From a virus, in the IMG/VR virus record IMGVR_UViG_3300010885_060344, positions 1 to 36,630 of that record: a stretch of 36,630 nt of DNA, one strand, 5' to 3'. Made by a program: the position numbers and the translations under genes. Of this stretch, positions 5,370 through 13,257 are shown in pieces. The notes beneath the pieces are model-generated. The model did no database searches. It saw only the letters and a program-made list of their open reading frames with translations, and was not told the origin of the DNA. How positions within the stretch are numbered: the first letter of the stretch is position 1; every line of letters begins with the position of its first letter.

Positions 5370-5990
5370 CTACAAAATAATGTCTTTGTCATGAGAGTCA
5401 AGATGACGTACACGAATGTATTGTGCAAGGGAGTGCATAATTGATTGATGACAGTCTTCTACTACCCCGTAATTATCCATATTGACATGTAGGGGGATGT
5501 TTGCTATTTTGGAAGCTTGTCCTCCATCGAACCCAGTTAATGCAATGACGTACATATCTAACAGCTGTGCAGTTTCAATTACCTTAATAATGTTCTTTGA
5601 ATTGCCGCTTGAACTGATGCACACCAATACATCTCCCTTGTTACCTAGGTACATGAGCTGTCTACTAAAGACCTCATCATAACTAATATCGTTAGCGATA
5701 GCGGTAATGAGGGACATATTGCTGGCCAGACTGATGACTCTTGGAAATAAATTAGTATCTGTAGAGACACCTTTACAATGATCACAAGTCATATGTTCTG
5801 CAATTGCAGCTGATCCCCCATTACCGCAAACGAAAATTTGTTTGTTGGTTAGCATAGCATCCTCAAGGGTACTTGCTGCTAGTTCAAACTGAACACTGTC
5901 TATAGTACTTAACGCCTCTTGAAGTAGCTCTTGATACCTAGCAAAGCTATTGTACGCTGGTAGGTTAGTTGAATCTTGTTGTTCTATCAT
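5370..5990 (-). CDS. gmhA: sedoheptulose-7-phosphate isomerase (GmhA-like, SIS domain)
   Basis: The protein has 206 aa from the chosen start, close to bacterial GmhA (~190). It would convert sedoheptulose 7-phosphate to D-glycero-D-manno-heptose 7-phosphate, the first step to activated heptose. SIS-domain hallmarks are visible: CGNGGSAAIAEHM (phosphate loop), ISSSGNSKNI, and the later GVVEDCHQSIMH, which carries a metal/catalytic-type His. The ATG at 5988-5990 has a good SD (AGAGG, 9 nt). An upstream in-frame ATG at 6044 would overlap hddA by 80 nt and has no SD. hddA follows directly upstream, supporting the pathway. Confidence 0.87.
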   Translation of the reverse strand: MIEQQDSTNLPAYNSFARYQELLQEALSTIDSVQFELAASTLEDAMLTNKQIFVCGNGGSAAIAEHMTCDHCKGVSTDTNLFPRVISLASNMSLITAIANDISYDEVFSRQLMYLGNKGDVLVCISSSGNSKNIIKVIETAQLLDMYVIALTGFDGGQASKIANIPLHVNMDNYGVVEDCHQSIMHSLAQYIRVRHLDSHDKDIIL

Positions 5991-6963
5991 TGTAAACAAC
6001 CTCTGTACCTTGCTCAGTGAAGTTAAAATCGTCGAATTCTTCATAATCTTGCATTGCTACCTTTACTCTATCTCGTTTTTTTAATGGTACGTAAAGCAGC
6101 ATGAAGCCTCCACCACCTGCTCCTATAATCTTACCCCCTAATGCACCAGCCTTTATAGCCTTACTATACATCTCATCTATAGTATCATTTGTAATATCAT
6201 TGGCAAGTTCTTTTTTATATTTCCAAGCTTGATCTAACATTTTTCCAATTTCGTCCATGTTAGATTGCTTACCAATTAGACAATCTTCAGCGTGTATGGC
6301 AAGTTCGACAATTTTGTCTAAAGTGTTGATATTTTCTTTTATATTTTGTGCTTGCTGTACTAGGATATTATTTGCAACCCTTTTGATACCAGTATAGTAT
6401 AGCATGAGGTTATCTCTAAGAGCATTCATGTTGCTTCTAGAAATAGCAGTAGGAGCAACGTCAACAGACCCATCGGCATGAAATGTAAACTTATTAAACC
6501 CACCAAACGTTGCAGCATATTGATCCTGCTTGCCTAGATTTTCATTACATTTTACTCTTTCAATATCATAAGCAAGTTCAGCAATTTGAAATTTAGTAAG
6601 CATTTCGTTTTCTGAAGCATCTAAGGCCTTATTCAACCCAACAGTAAATGTAGAGGATGAACCTAATCCAGTACCCTTGGTGGGCATCTCACAAAATGAT
6701 GCTATCTCAATTCCGTTTCTAATACCCCATATCTTCAATGACTCTCTCACTCTATCATGTGCTAACTCATTAACACTATCTACAGTTTCAATTCTATCGT
6801 AAATTGCTTTAACGTAGTGTTTTGGAGTTTTATTGATAGTGATATACATAAATTTATCAATAGTAAAGTTAAGTACTGCACCAGGTTTTTTAGTGTAGTA
6901 CTCAGGCAAATCAGAACCACCACCAAATAAGCTAATGCGAAGAGGGGTCTTAGTTACGATCAT
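5965..6963 (-). CDS. hddA: D-glycero-D-manno-heptose 7-phosphate kinase (HddA-like, GHMP kinase)
   Basis: This 332-aa GHMP-family kinase would phosphorylate C1 of heptose 7-phosphate. Motif 1 is TPLRISLFGGGSDLPEY (residues 5-21), the ATP loop is GTGLGSSSTF (about 97-106), and motif 3 is KIIGAGGGGFMLLY (about 281-294). GGGSD near the N-terminus is characteristic of HddA and fucokinase-like members, and the neighbouring gmhA favours heptose. The start overlaps the glycosyltransferase stop (ATGA). Confidence 0.87.
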   Translation of the reverse strand: MIVTKTPLRISLFGGGSDLPEYYTKKPGAVLNFTIDKFMYITINKTPKHYVKAIYDRIETVDSVNELAHDRVRESLKIWGIRNGIEIASFCEMPTKGTGLGSSSTFTVGLNKALDASENEMLTKFQIAELAYDIERVKCNENLGKQDQYAATFGGFNKFTFHADGSVDVAPTAISRSNMNALRDNLMLYYTGIKRVANNILVQQAQNIKENINTLDKIVELAIHAEDCLIGKQSNMDEIGKMLDQAWKYKKELANDITNDTIDEMYSKAIKAGALGGKIIGAGGGGFMLLYVPLKKRDRVKVAMQDYEEFDDFNFTEQGTEVVYNDRTTRFN

Positions 6964-7976
6964 TGTTGAAAGGCTTGCATTGTATCATAAACAAAAGATG
7001 GAGCTTTTGGCATACCTCTCTTAGTAGGATCTGGATGCTTTGCAAGTAGACCTTCCATTAAATCTTTCCACTGTGCTTCAATCTTTGGCCAAGCAAATCG
7101 AGTATCAGCAAAAGCTTTCTGTACACGAAGATAGGTTTGAATATCATCGTTGTTAACAATCTTAACTGCATGATCTAATGCATGATAGAACATTTGAGCA
7201 TGCTTTTGTTTATCCTGAGAGCCTTGATATTGGAAAGTAATACCACCACTAGTATCAATTAGCCCACCGTAGTTAGGATGTACGCAGAGTGCTTTTGCAG
7301 ACATTGCTTCGATTAAACTTCTACTGTTACATTCTAACCAGGTACTTGGATATGCAAAGATATGACTCTTAGCTACATGTTCACGTACTACCTCGTTAGA
7401 AGTAAATCCGTGGTAGGTCATTTGAGGGTGGTTTCTAATTCTATCATATAGTGGCTCAAACTGTTTATCAGCATCATCCCATCCGTAGATCTTGAAGCTT
7501 GAGAACACGTGGAGATGAACGTTCTTATGGGTCTCTGCTAGGCGTTCGAACACTGGTACTAGTACATCTAGGCCACGCTGGGGGGTAGATGTATAGATTA
7601 GATTAATAACGTCGGTAGGTTTAACAATCTCTTCATGCGTGAAGGTATTAATTGGTGTCTCAATTACCATCGAGTTATCGTCGTACGGTACACCAAGCAA
7701 GTCACGGAAACGATTATATTGCCAGTTACCACAGAATACTAGTTTATGAAAACGATTTCTGCTATTAAGATCCTTTAGGTGGTTACATTCTGGATCTTCA
7801 GGTAAGTCATGTAACCAATAGATGCGAATTTTTGACTCATCTATCTCTCTTACTCTAGAGCAAATAACTTGAAAGTTATCAATTAAGTCAGGAGACAGTC
7901 TACTGGCGAGTTCACGTTTTACTGACTCAGTTCCACCTTTACTGTTCTTACTAATTTCATTTTCTTCAAAAGACAT
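6960..7976 (-). CDS. GT4-like glycosyltransferase
   Basis: This 338-aa protein has a GT-B fold glycosyltransferase layout. NLIYTSTPQRGLDVLVPVFERL (just after residue 120) is the inter-domain nucleotide-sugar region. HVFSSFKIYGW, a TYHGFTSNEVVREHV block and ECNSRSLIEAMSAKALCV (about 240-258) form the donor-binding half, with the E-x7-E-like acidic motif of GT4. It probably transfers the sugar activated by the adjacent genes to a glycan, a protein or DNA; the acceptor is unknown. It has an SD (GGAG) and its ATG directly follows the upstream stop. Confidence 0.85.
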   Translation of the reverse strand: MSFEENEISKNSKGGTESVKRELASRLSPDLIDNFQVICSRVREIDESKIRIYWLHDLPEDPECNHLKDLNSRNRFHKLVFCGNWQYNRFRDLLGVPYDDNSMVIETPINTFTHEEIVKPTDVINLIYTSTPQRGLDVLVPVFERLAETHKNVHLHVFSSFKIYGWDDADKQFEPLYDRIRNHPQMTYHGFTSNEVVREHVAKSHIFAYPSTWLECNSRSLIEAMSAKALCVHPNYGGLIDTSGGITFQYQGSQDKQKHAQMFYHALDHAVKIVNNDDIQTYLRVQKAFADTRFAWPKIEAQWKDLMEGLLAKHPDPTKRGMPKAPSFVYDTMQAFQQ

Positions 7977-8954
7977 TTATTTCTCCACTGATTGTTGATA
8001 ATGATCCCATGCTGTTTTAATTGAGTGCTTTAGATCGGTTTGATATTTAAATTCTGCATCTTTGGCAAATGCACTACCATCTGCTACTAGGAATATAGGG
8101 TCACCTTTACGTTGTGGGCACTCTACAGCATTTATTTTTTTGCCCGTTACTTCTTCAAACATATGGATTAGTTGTTTAACAGAAGTACCCTCAGATGTAC
8201 CTAAGTTATACACTTTATATACATCAGACTTATTGTAATCGGTTGCTCGAATAAATGCTTCACAGATATCCAATACATCAATAAAATCTCTTACACATGA
8301 ACCATCTATGGTATTAAGATTTGTTCCGTACATTTCAAATTCTGAATTATTAAAAGCAGCTTTACATAGTTTTTGTAATACGTGACCGGAGTCAAGATGA
8401 TCTCCTACCTCACCGCAAGCACCTACAACATTAAAAAATCTGAATACTGTAGTATCGATGTGTGACAGTCTTGATATATCTTCTATAATAGCCTCAGCCA
8501 TTAGTTTACTTCTACCGTAAGGGTGACCTGGGCCTAGTAAGTGATTTTCTCTGTATAGATCATTGCTCTGATAATATACTCCAGCTGATGAAGCAAATAC
8601 CAGTTTACCTCTCCACTCAATTTCATTTAAGTTATTGATTAGATCAATTGTTTGACTAACATTGTTATGATAATAATGAGAAGGTCTTAGAAAACTGTCT
8701 GGAACGCTTGCTACTGCTCCTAGATGAAATACAAAATAAATATCATGAGTTTTAAAATTTTCTAAAATCTTTCTATCACCAGCACCATTAGTATACATGG
8801 CATCTACGTAAATATTATTAACATCCTTAACAACATCTACTCCAATAATAAAACTATCATTAAAAGAGCTCTTAATATACTTACAAAGAATTTTTCCAAT
8901 ATAACCATTGCAACCGGTAATTAGTACATTAAAGGGTTTATTTTTTTTAATCAT
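7977..8954 (-). CDS. NAD-dependent sugar epimerase (GalE-like SDR)
   Basis: This 325-aa extended short-chain dehydrogenase has an N-terminal Rossmann GxxGxxG (TGCNGYIG, residues 13-20), a catalytic Ser region (FASSAGVYY) and YxxxK in HPYGRSK (about residues 145-151). TIDGSCVRDFIDVLDI and the following YNLGTSEGTSV are signatures of UDP-glucose 4-epimerases. In this cassette it could instead epimerise a heptose nucleotide, as WcaG/DmhB-like enzymes do. The exact substrate cannot be told by eye. Confidence 0.82.
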   Translation of the reverse strand: MIKKNKPFNVLITGCNGYIGKILCKYIKSSFNDSFIIGVDVVKDVNNIYVDAMYTNGAGDRKILENFKTHDIYFVFHLGAVASVPDSFLRPSHYYHNNVSQTIDLINNLNEIEWRGKLVFASSAGVYYQSNDLYRENHLLGPGHPYGRSKLMAEAIIEDISRLSHIDTTVFRFFNVVGACGEVGDHLDSGHVLQKLCKAAFNNSEFEMYGTNLNTIDGSCVRDFIDVLDICEAFIRATDYNKSDVYKVYNLGTSEGTSVKQLIHMFEEVTGKKINAVECPQRKGDPIFLVADGSAFAKDAEFKYQTDLKHSIKTAWDHYQQSVEK

Positions 8955-9375
8955 TATTTCCTCTCGCAGAAGCTCCTGCTACTCTCTGTCTTAATTCAGT
9001 GGTACTGAATCCGTGATCTCTATTATTATATCGTATTTCTATTTTGCGATCCACACAAACATTTTTACCGGTAAAGTTTCTACCAATATAATCGCTTCCA
9101 ACAAAGCGAGTATCAATCTTTCTTGATGAAAGAATTTGTAGAATTTCTTGTTCGTAAACGTAAGGGATTATTTCATCAATATACTTGACGGACGCAAGTT
9201 GCACGTACCGTTCGTATAAAGATTGTATGGGCTTATTTTTTTCTTCTCGCTCCATACTAGGATCGACCTGTAGACCTACTATCAAAAAATCACAGTATTG
9301 TTTGCAATCGGCAAACATAAGAACATGACCTGCATGACATAGATCAAAGGCACCAAAAGTAATTCCAATATTCAT
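8947..9375 (-). CDS. HIGH-family sugar-phosphate nucleotidyltransferase (TagD/HldE-C-like)
   Basis: This 142-aa single-domain cytidylyl/adenylyltransferase carries GAFDLCHAGH (residues 8-17), the GxFDxxHxGH active-site motif, and ends with STTELRQRV, the second conserved motif. Length fits glycerol-3-phosphate cytidylyltransferase (TagD) and the C-terminal domain of HldE, which makes ADP-heptose. Next to gmhA and hddA, heptose 1-phosphate is the likely substrate. Which nucleotide is used is unknown. It overlaps both neighbours. Confidence 0.82.
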   Translation of the reverse strand: MNIGITFGAFDLCHAGHVLMFADCKQYCDFLIVGLQVDPSMEREEKNKPIQSLYERYVQLASVKYIDEIIPYVYEQEILQILSSRKIDTRFVGSDYIGRNFTGKNVCVDRKIEIRYNNRDHGFSTTELRQRVAGASARGNND

Positions 9376-9677
9376 AGTTCAAATTTAACAGATGTTATGC
9401 TATCTAGGCGGAATGATCTCCAACCATTATTATCTAGGTCCCAAACTGCTAATGTTTCCATCGTTACATTTCTTTTATCTTCACTTTTACTGACGACTTT
9501 CTTCTCAGCTGGAATAAGTTCTTCCTTAAGTGTGCAATTCATTTTACGAGTTGTACCGTCCTTCTTAGTAAAGACTACTTCTATAGGTCCCATAACTAAA
9601 TGTGACTTGAGCCAATTTCGACCTAACTCACTGTTGAAGGCGTGTTCTGGTGCTGCAACGCTGAATTCGTTTTCCAT
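9372..9677 (-). CDS. DUF2693-like phage protein
   Basis: This 101-aa protein matches a small phage family of unknown function (DUF2693) as I recall it. The VVFTKKDGTTRKMNCTL block (about residues 34-50) and the end WDLDNNGWRSFRLDSI (about 80-95) are the conserved parts and suggest a small beta-barrel, perhaps nucleic-acid binding. It is first in the sugar cassette operon, after a terminator, and overlaps the nucleotidyltransferase (ATGA). SD GAGGAAAG is present. Confidence 0.72.
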   Translation of the reverse strand: MENEFSVAAPEHAFNSELGRNWLKSHLVMGPIEVVFTKKDGTTRKMNCTLKEELIPAEKKVVSKSEDKRNVTMETLAVWDLDNNGWRSFRLDSITSVKFEL

Positions 9678-9695
9678 TCTTTCCTCACAAAAAAA

Positions 9696-9715
9696 GAGGG
9701 GCGCGCTGGCCCCTC
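9696..9715 (-). terminator. rho-independent terminator
   Basis: GAGGGGC/GCCCCTC (9696-9702 with 9709-9715, 6-nt loop) is followed on the minus strand by seven T residues. It ends the transcript of the 9739 gene and isolates the sugar cassette, whose own promoter was not identified; some read-through is probably used. Confidence 0.88.
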
Positions 9716-9738
9716 GTTCTCACAAAACTACGATGTGA

Positions 9739-9993
9739 TTAAACCAAGCCGGCTGCAAGAGCACGATAACCTGCAGCAATTACTTTACGGCTAGGTGTTC
9801 CAAGACGGAACTTATTAGTCTCACGACCCTTGGTATCTACATGCTTGTTGCAGTAGATTGGAAGACCGTCTTCCAGACGAAGGTTAGAGATAACCTTAGT
9901 TGGTGATGCAATACCGTACTGGGCACGGATTTGCTTGCTGGTGAGCTCAGCACCGTTAAAAAACGCTTTACGAAGTTTCTCTTTTTGGCTCAT
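9739..9993 (-). CDS. small winged-helix/HTH protein, putative regulator
   Basis: This 84-aa protein has a helix-turn-helix-like segment at residues 15-38 (ELTSKQIRAQYGIASPTKVISNL minus its ends), followed by a beta wing (GLPIYCN to ETNKFRLG). Such small proteins are frequent in T4-like aquatic phages and probably bind DNA. It has its own promoter (10047) and terminator (9696), so it is expressed as a single-gene unit, fitting a regulator made in quantity. SD AAGGA precedes the ATG. Confidence 0.75.
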   Translation of the reverse strand: MSQKEKLRKAFFNGAELTSKQIRAQYGIASPTKVISNLRLEDGLPIYCNKHVDTKGRETNKFRLGTPSRKVIAAGYRALAAGLV

Positions 9994-10046
9994 TATGTTT
10001 CCTTTTCAGTTATAAAAAAATGCCATAAGCAAGTTACGACCAACAT

Positions 10047-10075
10047 ATTGTAATATATTCATTGGCCAGAATCCA
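10047..10075 (-). promoter_or_regulatory. promoter for the small HTH gene
   Basis: TGGATT (10070-10075), 17 nt and TACAAT (10047-10052) lie on the minus strand in the 104-nt gap between the 10098 and 9739 genes. It is weaker than consensus but has the same spacing as the other early promoters. Confidence 0.5.
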
Positions 10076-10097
10076 CTCTAACCTGAACTGACATGTA

Positions 10098-10286
10098 CTA
10101 ACTCTTTTTTGTTATAACGTAAGAATCTTTTGCAAGTTTTAAAACGCGATCATTCTTAGCAACAACAAAATATTGTTTACCATCGATAGTATCTTCATTA
10201 ATAATATCACATACAAAATGTTCTGTATTCAGAATATTTTTTAATGTAACATTATGCATGCGTTTAAATTGCACTTGCTTTTTCAT
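10098..10286 (-). CDS. hypothetical small basic protein
   Basis: This 62-aa protein, basic and rich in beta-forming residues (VTLKNILNTEHFVCDII, then a YFVVAKNDRVLKL strand), has no recognised family. It follows the resolvase gene by one nucleotide and probably shares its transcript. Confidence 0.65.
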   Translation of the reverse strand: MKKQVQFKRMHNVTLKNILNTEHFVCDIINEDTIDGKQYFVVAKNDRVLKLAKDSYVITKKS

Positions 10287-10287
10287 T

Positions 10288-10839
10288 TTACTTTAAATTA
10301 TAAGTTAGTCCAGCTTTAATGACATAGTAACTGTCAATTATGTCCGATACTGGGTTAGATATGGACTTGGATAATTGTAAATGCTTTCTAATATCAAATC
10401 CACTCTCAGCTATGAATGAAGCTTCTAAGACGTCTTTTTTAGAGTTTCCCTTACCTGTCGCTACCTTCTTAACCACAGTAGGAGGTATAGTAGAATATGT
10501 GATGTTGTTTCTCCACAGGATATACTTAAGTATCCCGCAGTTTTCAGCTATGTTAAATACTCTCCCAGTGGATGCAAATGAATAATCTTCTATGAAGATG
10601 TGTTCAGGAGATTCGTGATATACAATATTTAAGATCCAGGTAGATATAAAGTTATACCGCTTCATATCGTTACCTTCATGATCTTCAAATAGAGTACCTG
10701 TAAAGGGATGGGCTTGGCCAGCAAGCTTATTTACTTTAGTTAGATAATAAAATTTACAACCGTTAAAGTTTAATTCGTCACCTTCAAAACTGCAGACAGC
10801 AGGGCTTGTTAACGATAGGTCAATGCCTAGTATCTTCAT
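10288..10839 (-). CDS. RuvC-like Holliday junction resolvase
   Basis: This 183-aa RNase H-fold endonuclease probably resolves branched DNA before packaging, in place of T4 gp49. Acidic residues of the fold are visible: GIDLS at the N-terminus, IEDYSF in the middle and NPVSDIIDSYY near the end, with ATGKGNSKKDV in the position where RuvC has its Lys/Asp helix. The ATG at 10837-10839 puts MKILGIDLS at the start and has SD GAGGA; an in-frame ATG seven codons upstream is less likely. It overlaps the end of the zinc-ribbon gene by 20 nt. Confidence 0.78.
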   Translation of the reverse strand: MKILGIDLSLTSPAVCSFEGDELNFNGCKFYYLTKVNKLAGQAHPFTGTLFEDHEGNDMKRYNFISTWILNIVYHESPEHIFIEDYSFASTGRVFNIAENCGILKYILWRNNITYSTIPPTVVKKVATGKGNSKKDVLEASFIAESGFDIRKHLQLSKSISNPVSDIIDSYYVIKAGLTYNLK

Positions 10840-10990
10840 CTTCGTCCTCATCTTCATCATCTAAGTCTGGATCATCTACTATGTCTAGTTCTGATCCGCA
10901 ATAAGGACAAAAAGCTACCGGTGCTTGTGTCTCGTAATAAGATTGTACTTTAAATTCTTCATCACAATCAAAGCATTGAATGAAATGCAT
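10820..10990 (-). CDS. small zinc-ribbon protein with acidic tail
   Basis: This 56-aa ORF holds CFDC (residues 6-9) and CPYC (28-31), a four-Cys zinc ribbon. It then runs into an acidic tail (39-53, almost all Asp and Glu). SD GGAG lies in the end of the dCMP deaminase gene, whose stop directly abuts this ATG, and the 3' end overlaps the resolvase start. The acidic tail may mimic DNA or bind a basic partner; that is inference. Function is unknown. Confidence 0.78.
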   Translation of the reverse strand: MHFIQCFDCDEEFKVQSYYETQAPVAFCPYCGSELDIVDDPDLDDEDEDEDEDTRH

Positions 10991-11470
10991 TTATTTCTCC
11001 TGTACTGTTTCTATACCGCATTTAGCTAGCAACTCTAGCCCCTCGGTACTTCTATATTGCTCACCCCAGTATACTTTCTTTATACCAGAGCTTATAATTA
11101 ATTTAGAGCACTCCACACACGGGGCGTGCGTAATGAACATAGTAGAGTCTTCAGCACTATTGGTAGAGCGAGCTAATTTAGCAATCGCGTTAGCCTCGGC
11201 ATGAATAACTTCTGAGTTGGTTTTTAAATTATACGGATGCCCGCTATCTTCTTCTTGATATTCCCATTGACTATTATTAATAGACCATTCATTAGCATAT
11301 ACTTTATGTTCACAGTCATTATCCATGCCAGCTGGCATACCATTATAACCAAACGCAATAACATTACTATCTTTAACAACTACTGCACCTACTTTCAGTC
11401 TTCTAGCATGAGAAAGGTTTCCCGTCTCTTTTGCTATATCCATGAAGAATTTAACAAATTTAGGTTTCAT
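10991..11470 (-). CDS. cd: dCMP deaminase
   Basis: This protein has 159 aa from the ATG at 11468-11470, which immediately follows the nrdB stop. It deaminates dCMP to dUMP, feeding the thymidylate synthase encoded nearby. The zinc site is plain: HAEANAI (His ligand and catalytic Glu) and APCVECSKLI (two Cys ligands). GYNGMPAGMDNDC near residue 45 is typical of phage and bacterial dCMP deaminases. A longer in-frame reading into nrdB has no basis. Confidence 0.92.
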   Translation of the reverse strand: MKPKFVKFFMDIAKETGNLSHARRLKVGAVVVKDSNVIAFGYNGMPAGMDNDCEHKVYANEWSINNSQWEYQEEDSGHPYNLKTNSEVIHAEANAIAKLARSTNSAEDSTMFITHAPCVECSKLIISSGIKKVYWGEQYRSTEGLELLAKCGIETVQEK

Positions 11471-11471
11471 A

Positions 11472-12458
11472 TTACGCCCAAATATCTTGCCAGTTACCTT
11501 TAAGTGCTCCCTTAGCATAGTCGGTAGCACGGTTCTCAAAGAAGTTAGTATGGGTGGGTGCATTAATCATTTCTTCTACCCAAGGTAATGGATTTCTTTT
11601 TACCTTATTAATACCTTTTAGTCCAAGACTAATTAGTCTCCTATCAGCAATATATCTAATGTACTGCTTAACTTCTGCACTAGTTAGACCTTCCATTTCG
11701 CCCATTGAGAAGGCTAGGTCGATAAACTTATCCTCTAACTGTACCATTTTTTCTGCAATGGTGTATATTCTAGACTTAAGATCATCATTCCATATCTCAT
11801 TATTTTCTTCAATGTATGTTCTAAATAATCTGATCATAGATTCAGCATGCTGAGTCTCATCAACAATTGACCAAGTAATAATCTGACCCATACCCTTCAT
11901 CTTTCCATGTCTAGGGAAGTTTAATAGCATAATAAAAGAGGAGAACAACTGCATCCCTTCAGTGAATGCACTGAACACGGCGATGTGGGTTGCAGTGTTC
12001 TCTTTTGTTGAGTTCTGCGCAGACAAGTTCATGACATAATCATGTTTGTCTTTCATCTCTTGATATTCTAAGAACTCATTATAAGTTGCTTCAGGTAGAC
12101 CTAGCGTTTCAATAAGATGAGAATAAGCAGCAATATGTAAGGCCTCTCTTGCAGCAAATCCCATCAACATCATCCTGATCTCAGGCTGAGGAAAATAAGG
12201 CAGGTAATTACGCACGTAACCCCCAGCCACATCAATGTCTCCTTGCGTAAAGAATCTAAAAATATGCGTAAGAAATGTTTTTTCATTTTTGGTTAGCTTT
12301 TTCTTCCAGTCCTTGACATCTTCAATCATTGGTACTTCTGTATGCAGCCAATGTGATTGTTCGTGCTTTAACCAGGCATCATATGCCCAAGGATAGTTAA
12401 ATGGTTTGAACGAGGTACGATCATCCGTCAGTTTTAGTTCTAATTTTTTGGCGCTCAA
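11472..12458 (-). CDS. nrdB: ribonucleotide reductase class Ia small subunit
   Basis: This 328-aa subunit houses the diiron-tyrosyl radical. Iron ligands align with E. coli R2: D74, E105, H108, then E167, E201 and H204. The radical tyrosine is Y112, with EALHIAAY giving the right spacing. The start appears to be TTG (12456-12458) with an AGGG SD in the end of the preceding oxygenase gene; no ATG is available nearby. It is unusual in being separated from nrdA by an oxygenase gene. Confidence 0.95.
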   Translation of the reverse strand: MSAKKLELKLTDDRTSFKPFNYPWAYDAWLKHEQSHWLHTEVPMIEDVKDWKKKLTKNEKTFLTHIFRFFTQGDIDVAGGYVRNYLPYFPQPEIRMMLMGFAAREALHIAAYSHLIETLGLPEATYNEFLEYQEMKDKHDYVMNLSAQNSTKENTATHIAVFSAFTEGMQLFSSFIMLLNFPRHGKMKGMGQIITWSIVDETQHAESMIRLFRTYIEENNEIWNDDLKSRIYTIAEKMVQLEDKFIDLAFSMGEMEGLTSAEVKQYIRYIADRRLISLGLKGINKVKRNPLPWVEEMINAPTHTNFFENRATDYAKGALKGNWQDIWA

Positions 12459-12462
12459 TGTC

Positions 12463-13254
12463 TTATCCCTGTATCTGCTTGTTTACGTTACGTTGTACTT
12501 TATACTTGAAGTACGGCATATACACCGTCTTTGCAATATTGTACAATACTTTTTTTGTTAGAGTAAGTTTGGTCCCCTCTATTTGCTGCCTATACTCTTC
12601 AGCTTGTTTAATAAAGTGCTTAATATTATAGTTGTATTTAAAATTTTTAGTTATACCGTTGGTATCATATGCATCACAAATAATATGATACCTATCTATT
12701 TTAGATGTATTTCGTATTTGATGCAAGTTGTTGACCCATAGCATGTAAGCTGAGCCGTCAGCTGGCATATGAAACTCACCATGCTCCGTCCAATGTATAC
12801 ACTCTTCATTAGTTATAATAGGTATGTGTATTCTTGCAAGGTACTGATCGGCGGGAGCGTCACGATGTATAATACTCTTAGAGTTAGCTTTTAGAACTGT
12901 CAACCTCATTCTACGTGGATAGAAGCCAAGCTCTGTTAGTTGATCAACAAGCTTACTGTAGGGGCCAACACAAGCCTGAGTCTTATTAACATGTTCAAAA
13001 GGTAGAGATAGGTTAAGAAACTTAGCTAGAGGGTAATTATAGGTGCCGTCTTTATTTTGACATAACTCGTATCCCATTTGAAACCCATCTCTCCAATCCC
13101 CAGTCCTACTTTGTAAATTCCATCCACCGAAATTACTATAACCAAATTCTGAACCTTGGAATACAGGAGGTCCAAGTTTTGTTATGTGGTTATGAAGACT
13201 GTTACTAAAAAGCTCAACATTTGCCTTGAAGGGCAATTTTTCCATAGCTTGCAT
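12463..13254 (-). CDS. 2OG-Fe(II) oxygenase, aspartyl/asparaginyl hydroxylase-like
   Basis: This 263-aa protein probably is a non-haem iron oxygenase. IIHRDAP (about residue 128) gives the HxD pair, RIHIPII follows about 12 residues later as in aspartyl/asparaginyl beta-hydroxylases, and LHQIRNTSKIDRYHI (about 180-194) supplies the distal His and the Arg that binds 2-oxoglutarate. The C-terminal ~50 residues are Lys/Tyr-rich. It sits between nrdA and nrdB with short spacing on both sides. The substrate is unknown: protein, nucleotide or a tRNA/DNA modification are all possible. Confidence 0.72.
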   Translation of the reverse strand: MQAMEKLPFKANVELFSNSLHNHITKLGPPVFQGSEFGYSNFGGWNLQSRTGDWRDGFQMGYELCQNKDGTYNYPLAKFLNLSLPFEHVNKTQACVGPYSKLVDQLTELGFYPRRMRLTVLKANSKSIIHRDAPADQYLARIHIPIITNEECIHWTEHGEFHMPADGSAYMLWVNNLHQIRNTSKIDRYHIICDAYDTNGITKNFKYNYNIKHFIKQAEEYRQQIEGTKLTLTKKVLYNIAKTVYMPYFKYKVQRNVNKQIQG

Positions 13255-13257
13255 TGA

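Noticed and set aside
5991-6044. Longer gmhA reading from 6044
   Set aside because: It would lie 80 nt inside hddA with no SD; the ATG at 5990 has a good one and fits family length.
10021-10046. Terminator after the 10098 gene
   Set aside because: Only a weak A/T run and no stable stem were found; the gap is explained by the promoter at 10047.
11471-11563. 31-residue N-terminal extension of dCMP deaminase
   Set aside because: It would be read inside nrdB; the ATG immediately after the nrdB stop fits the family.
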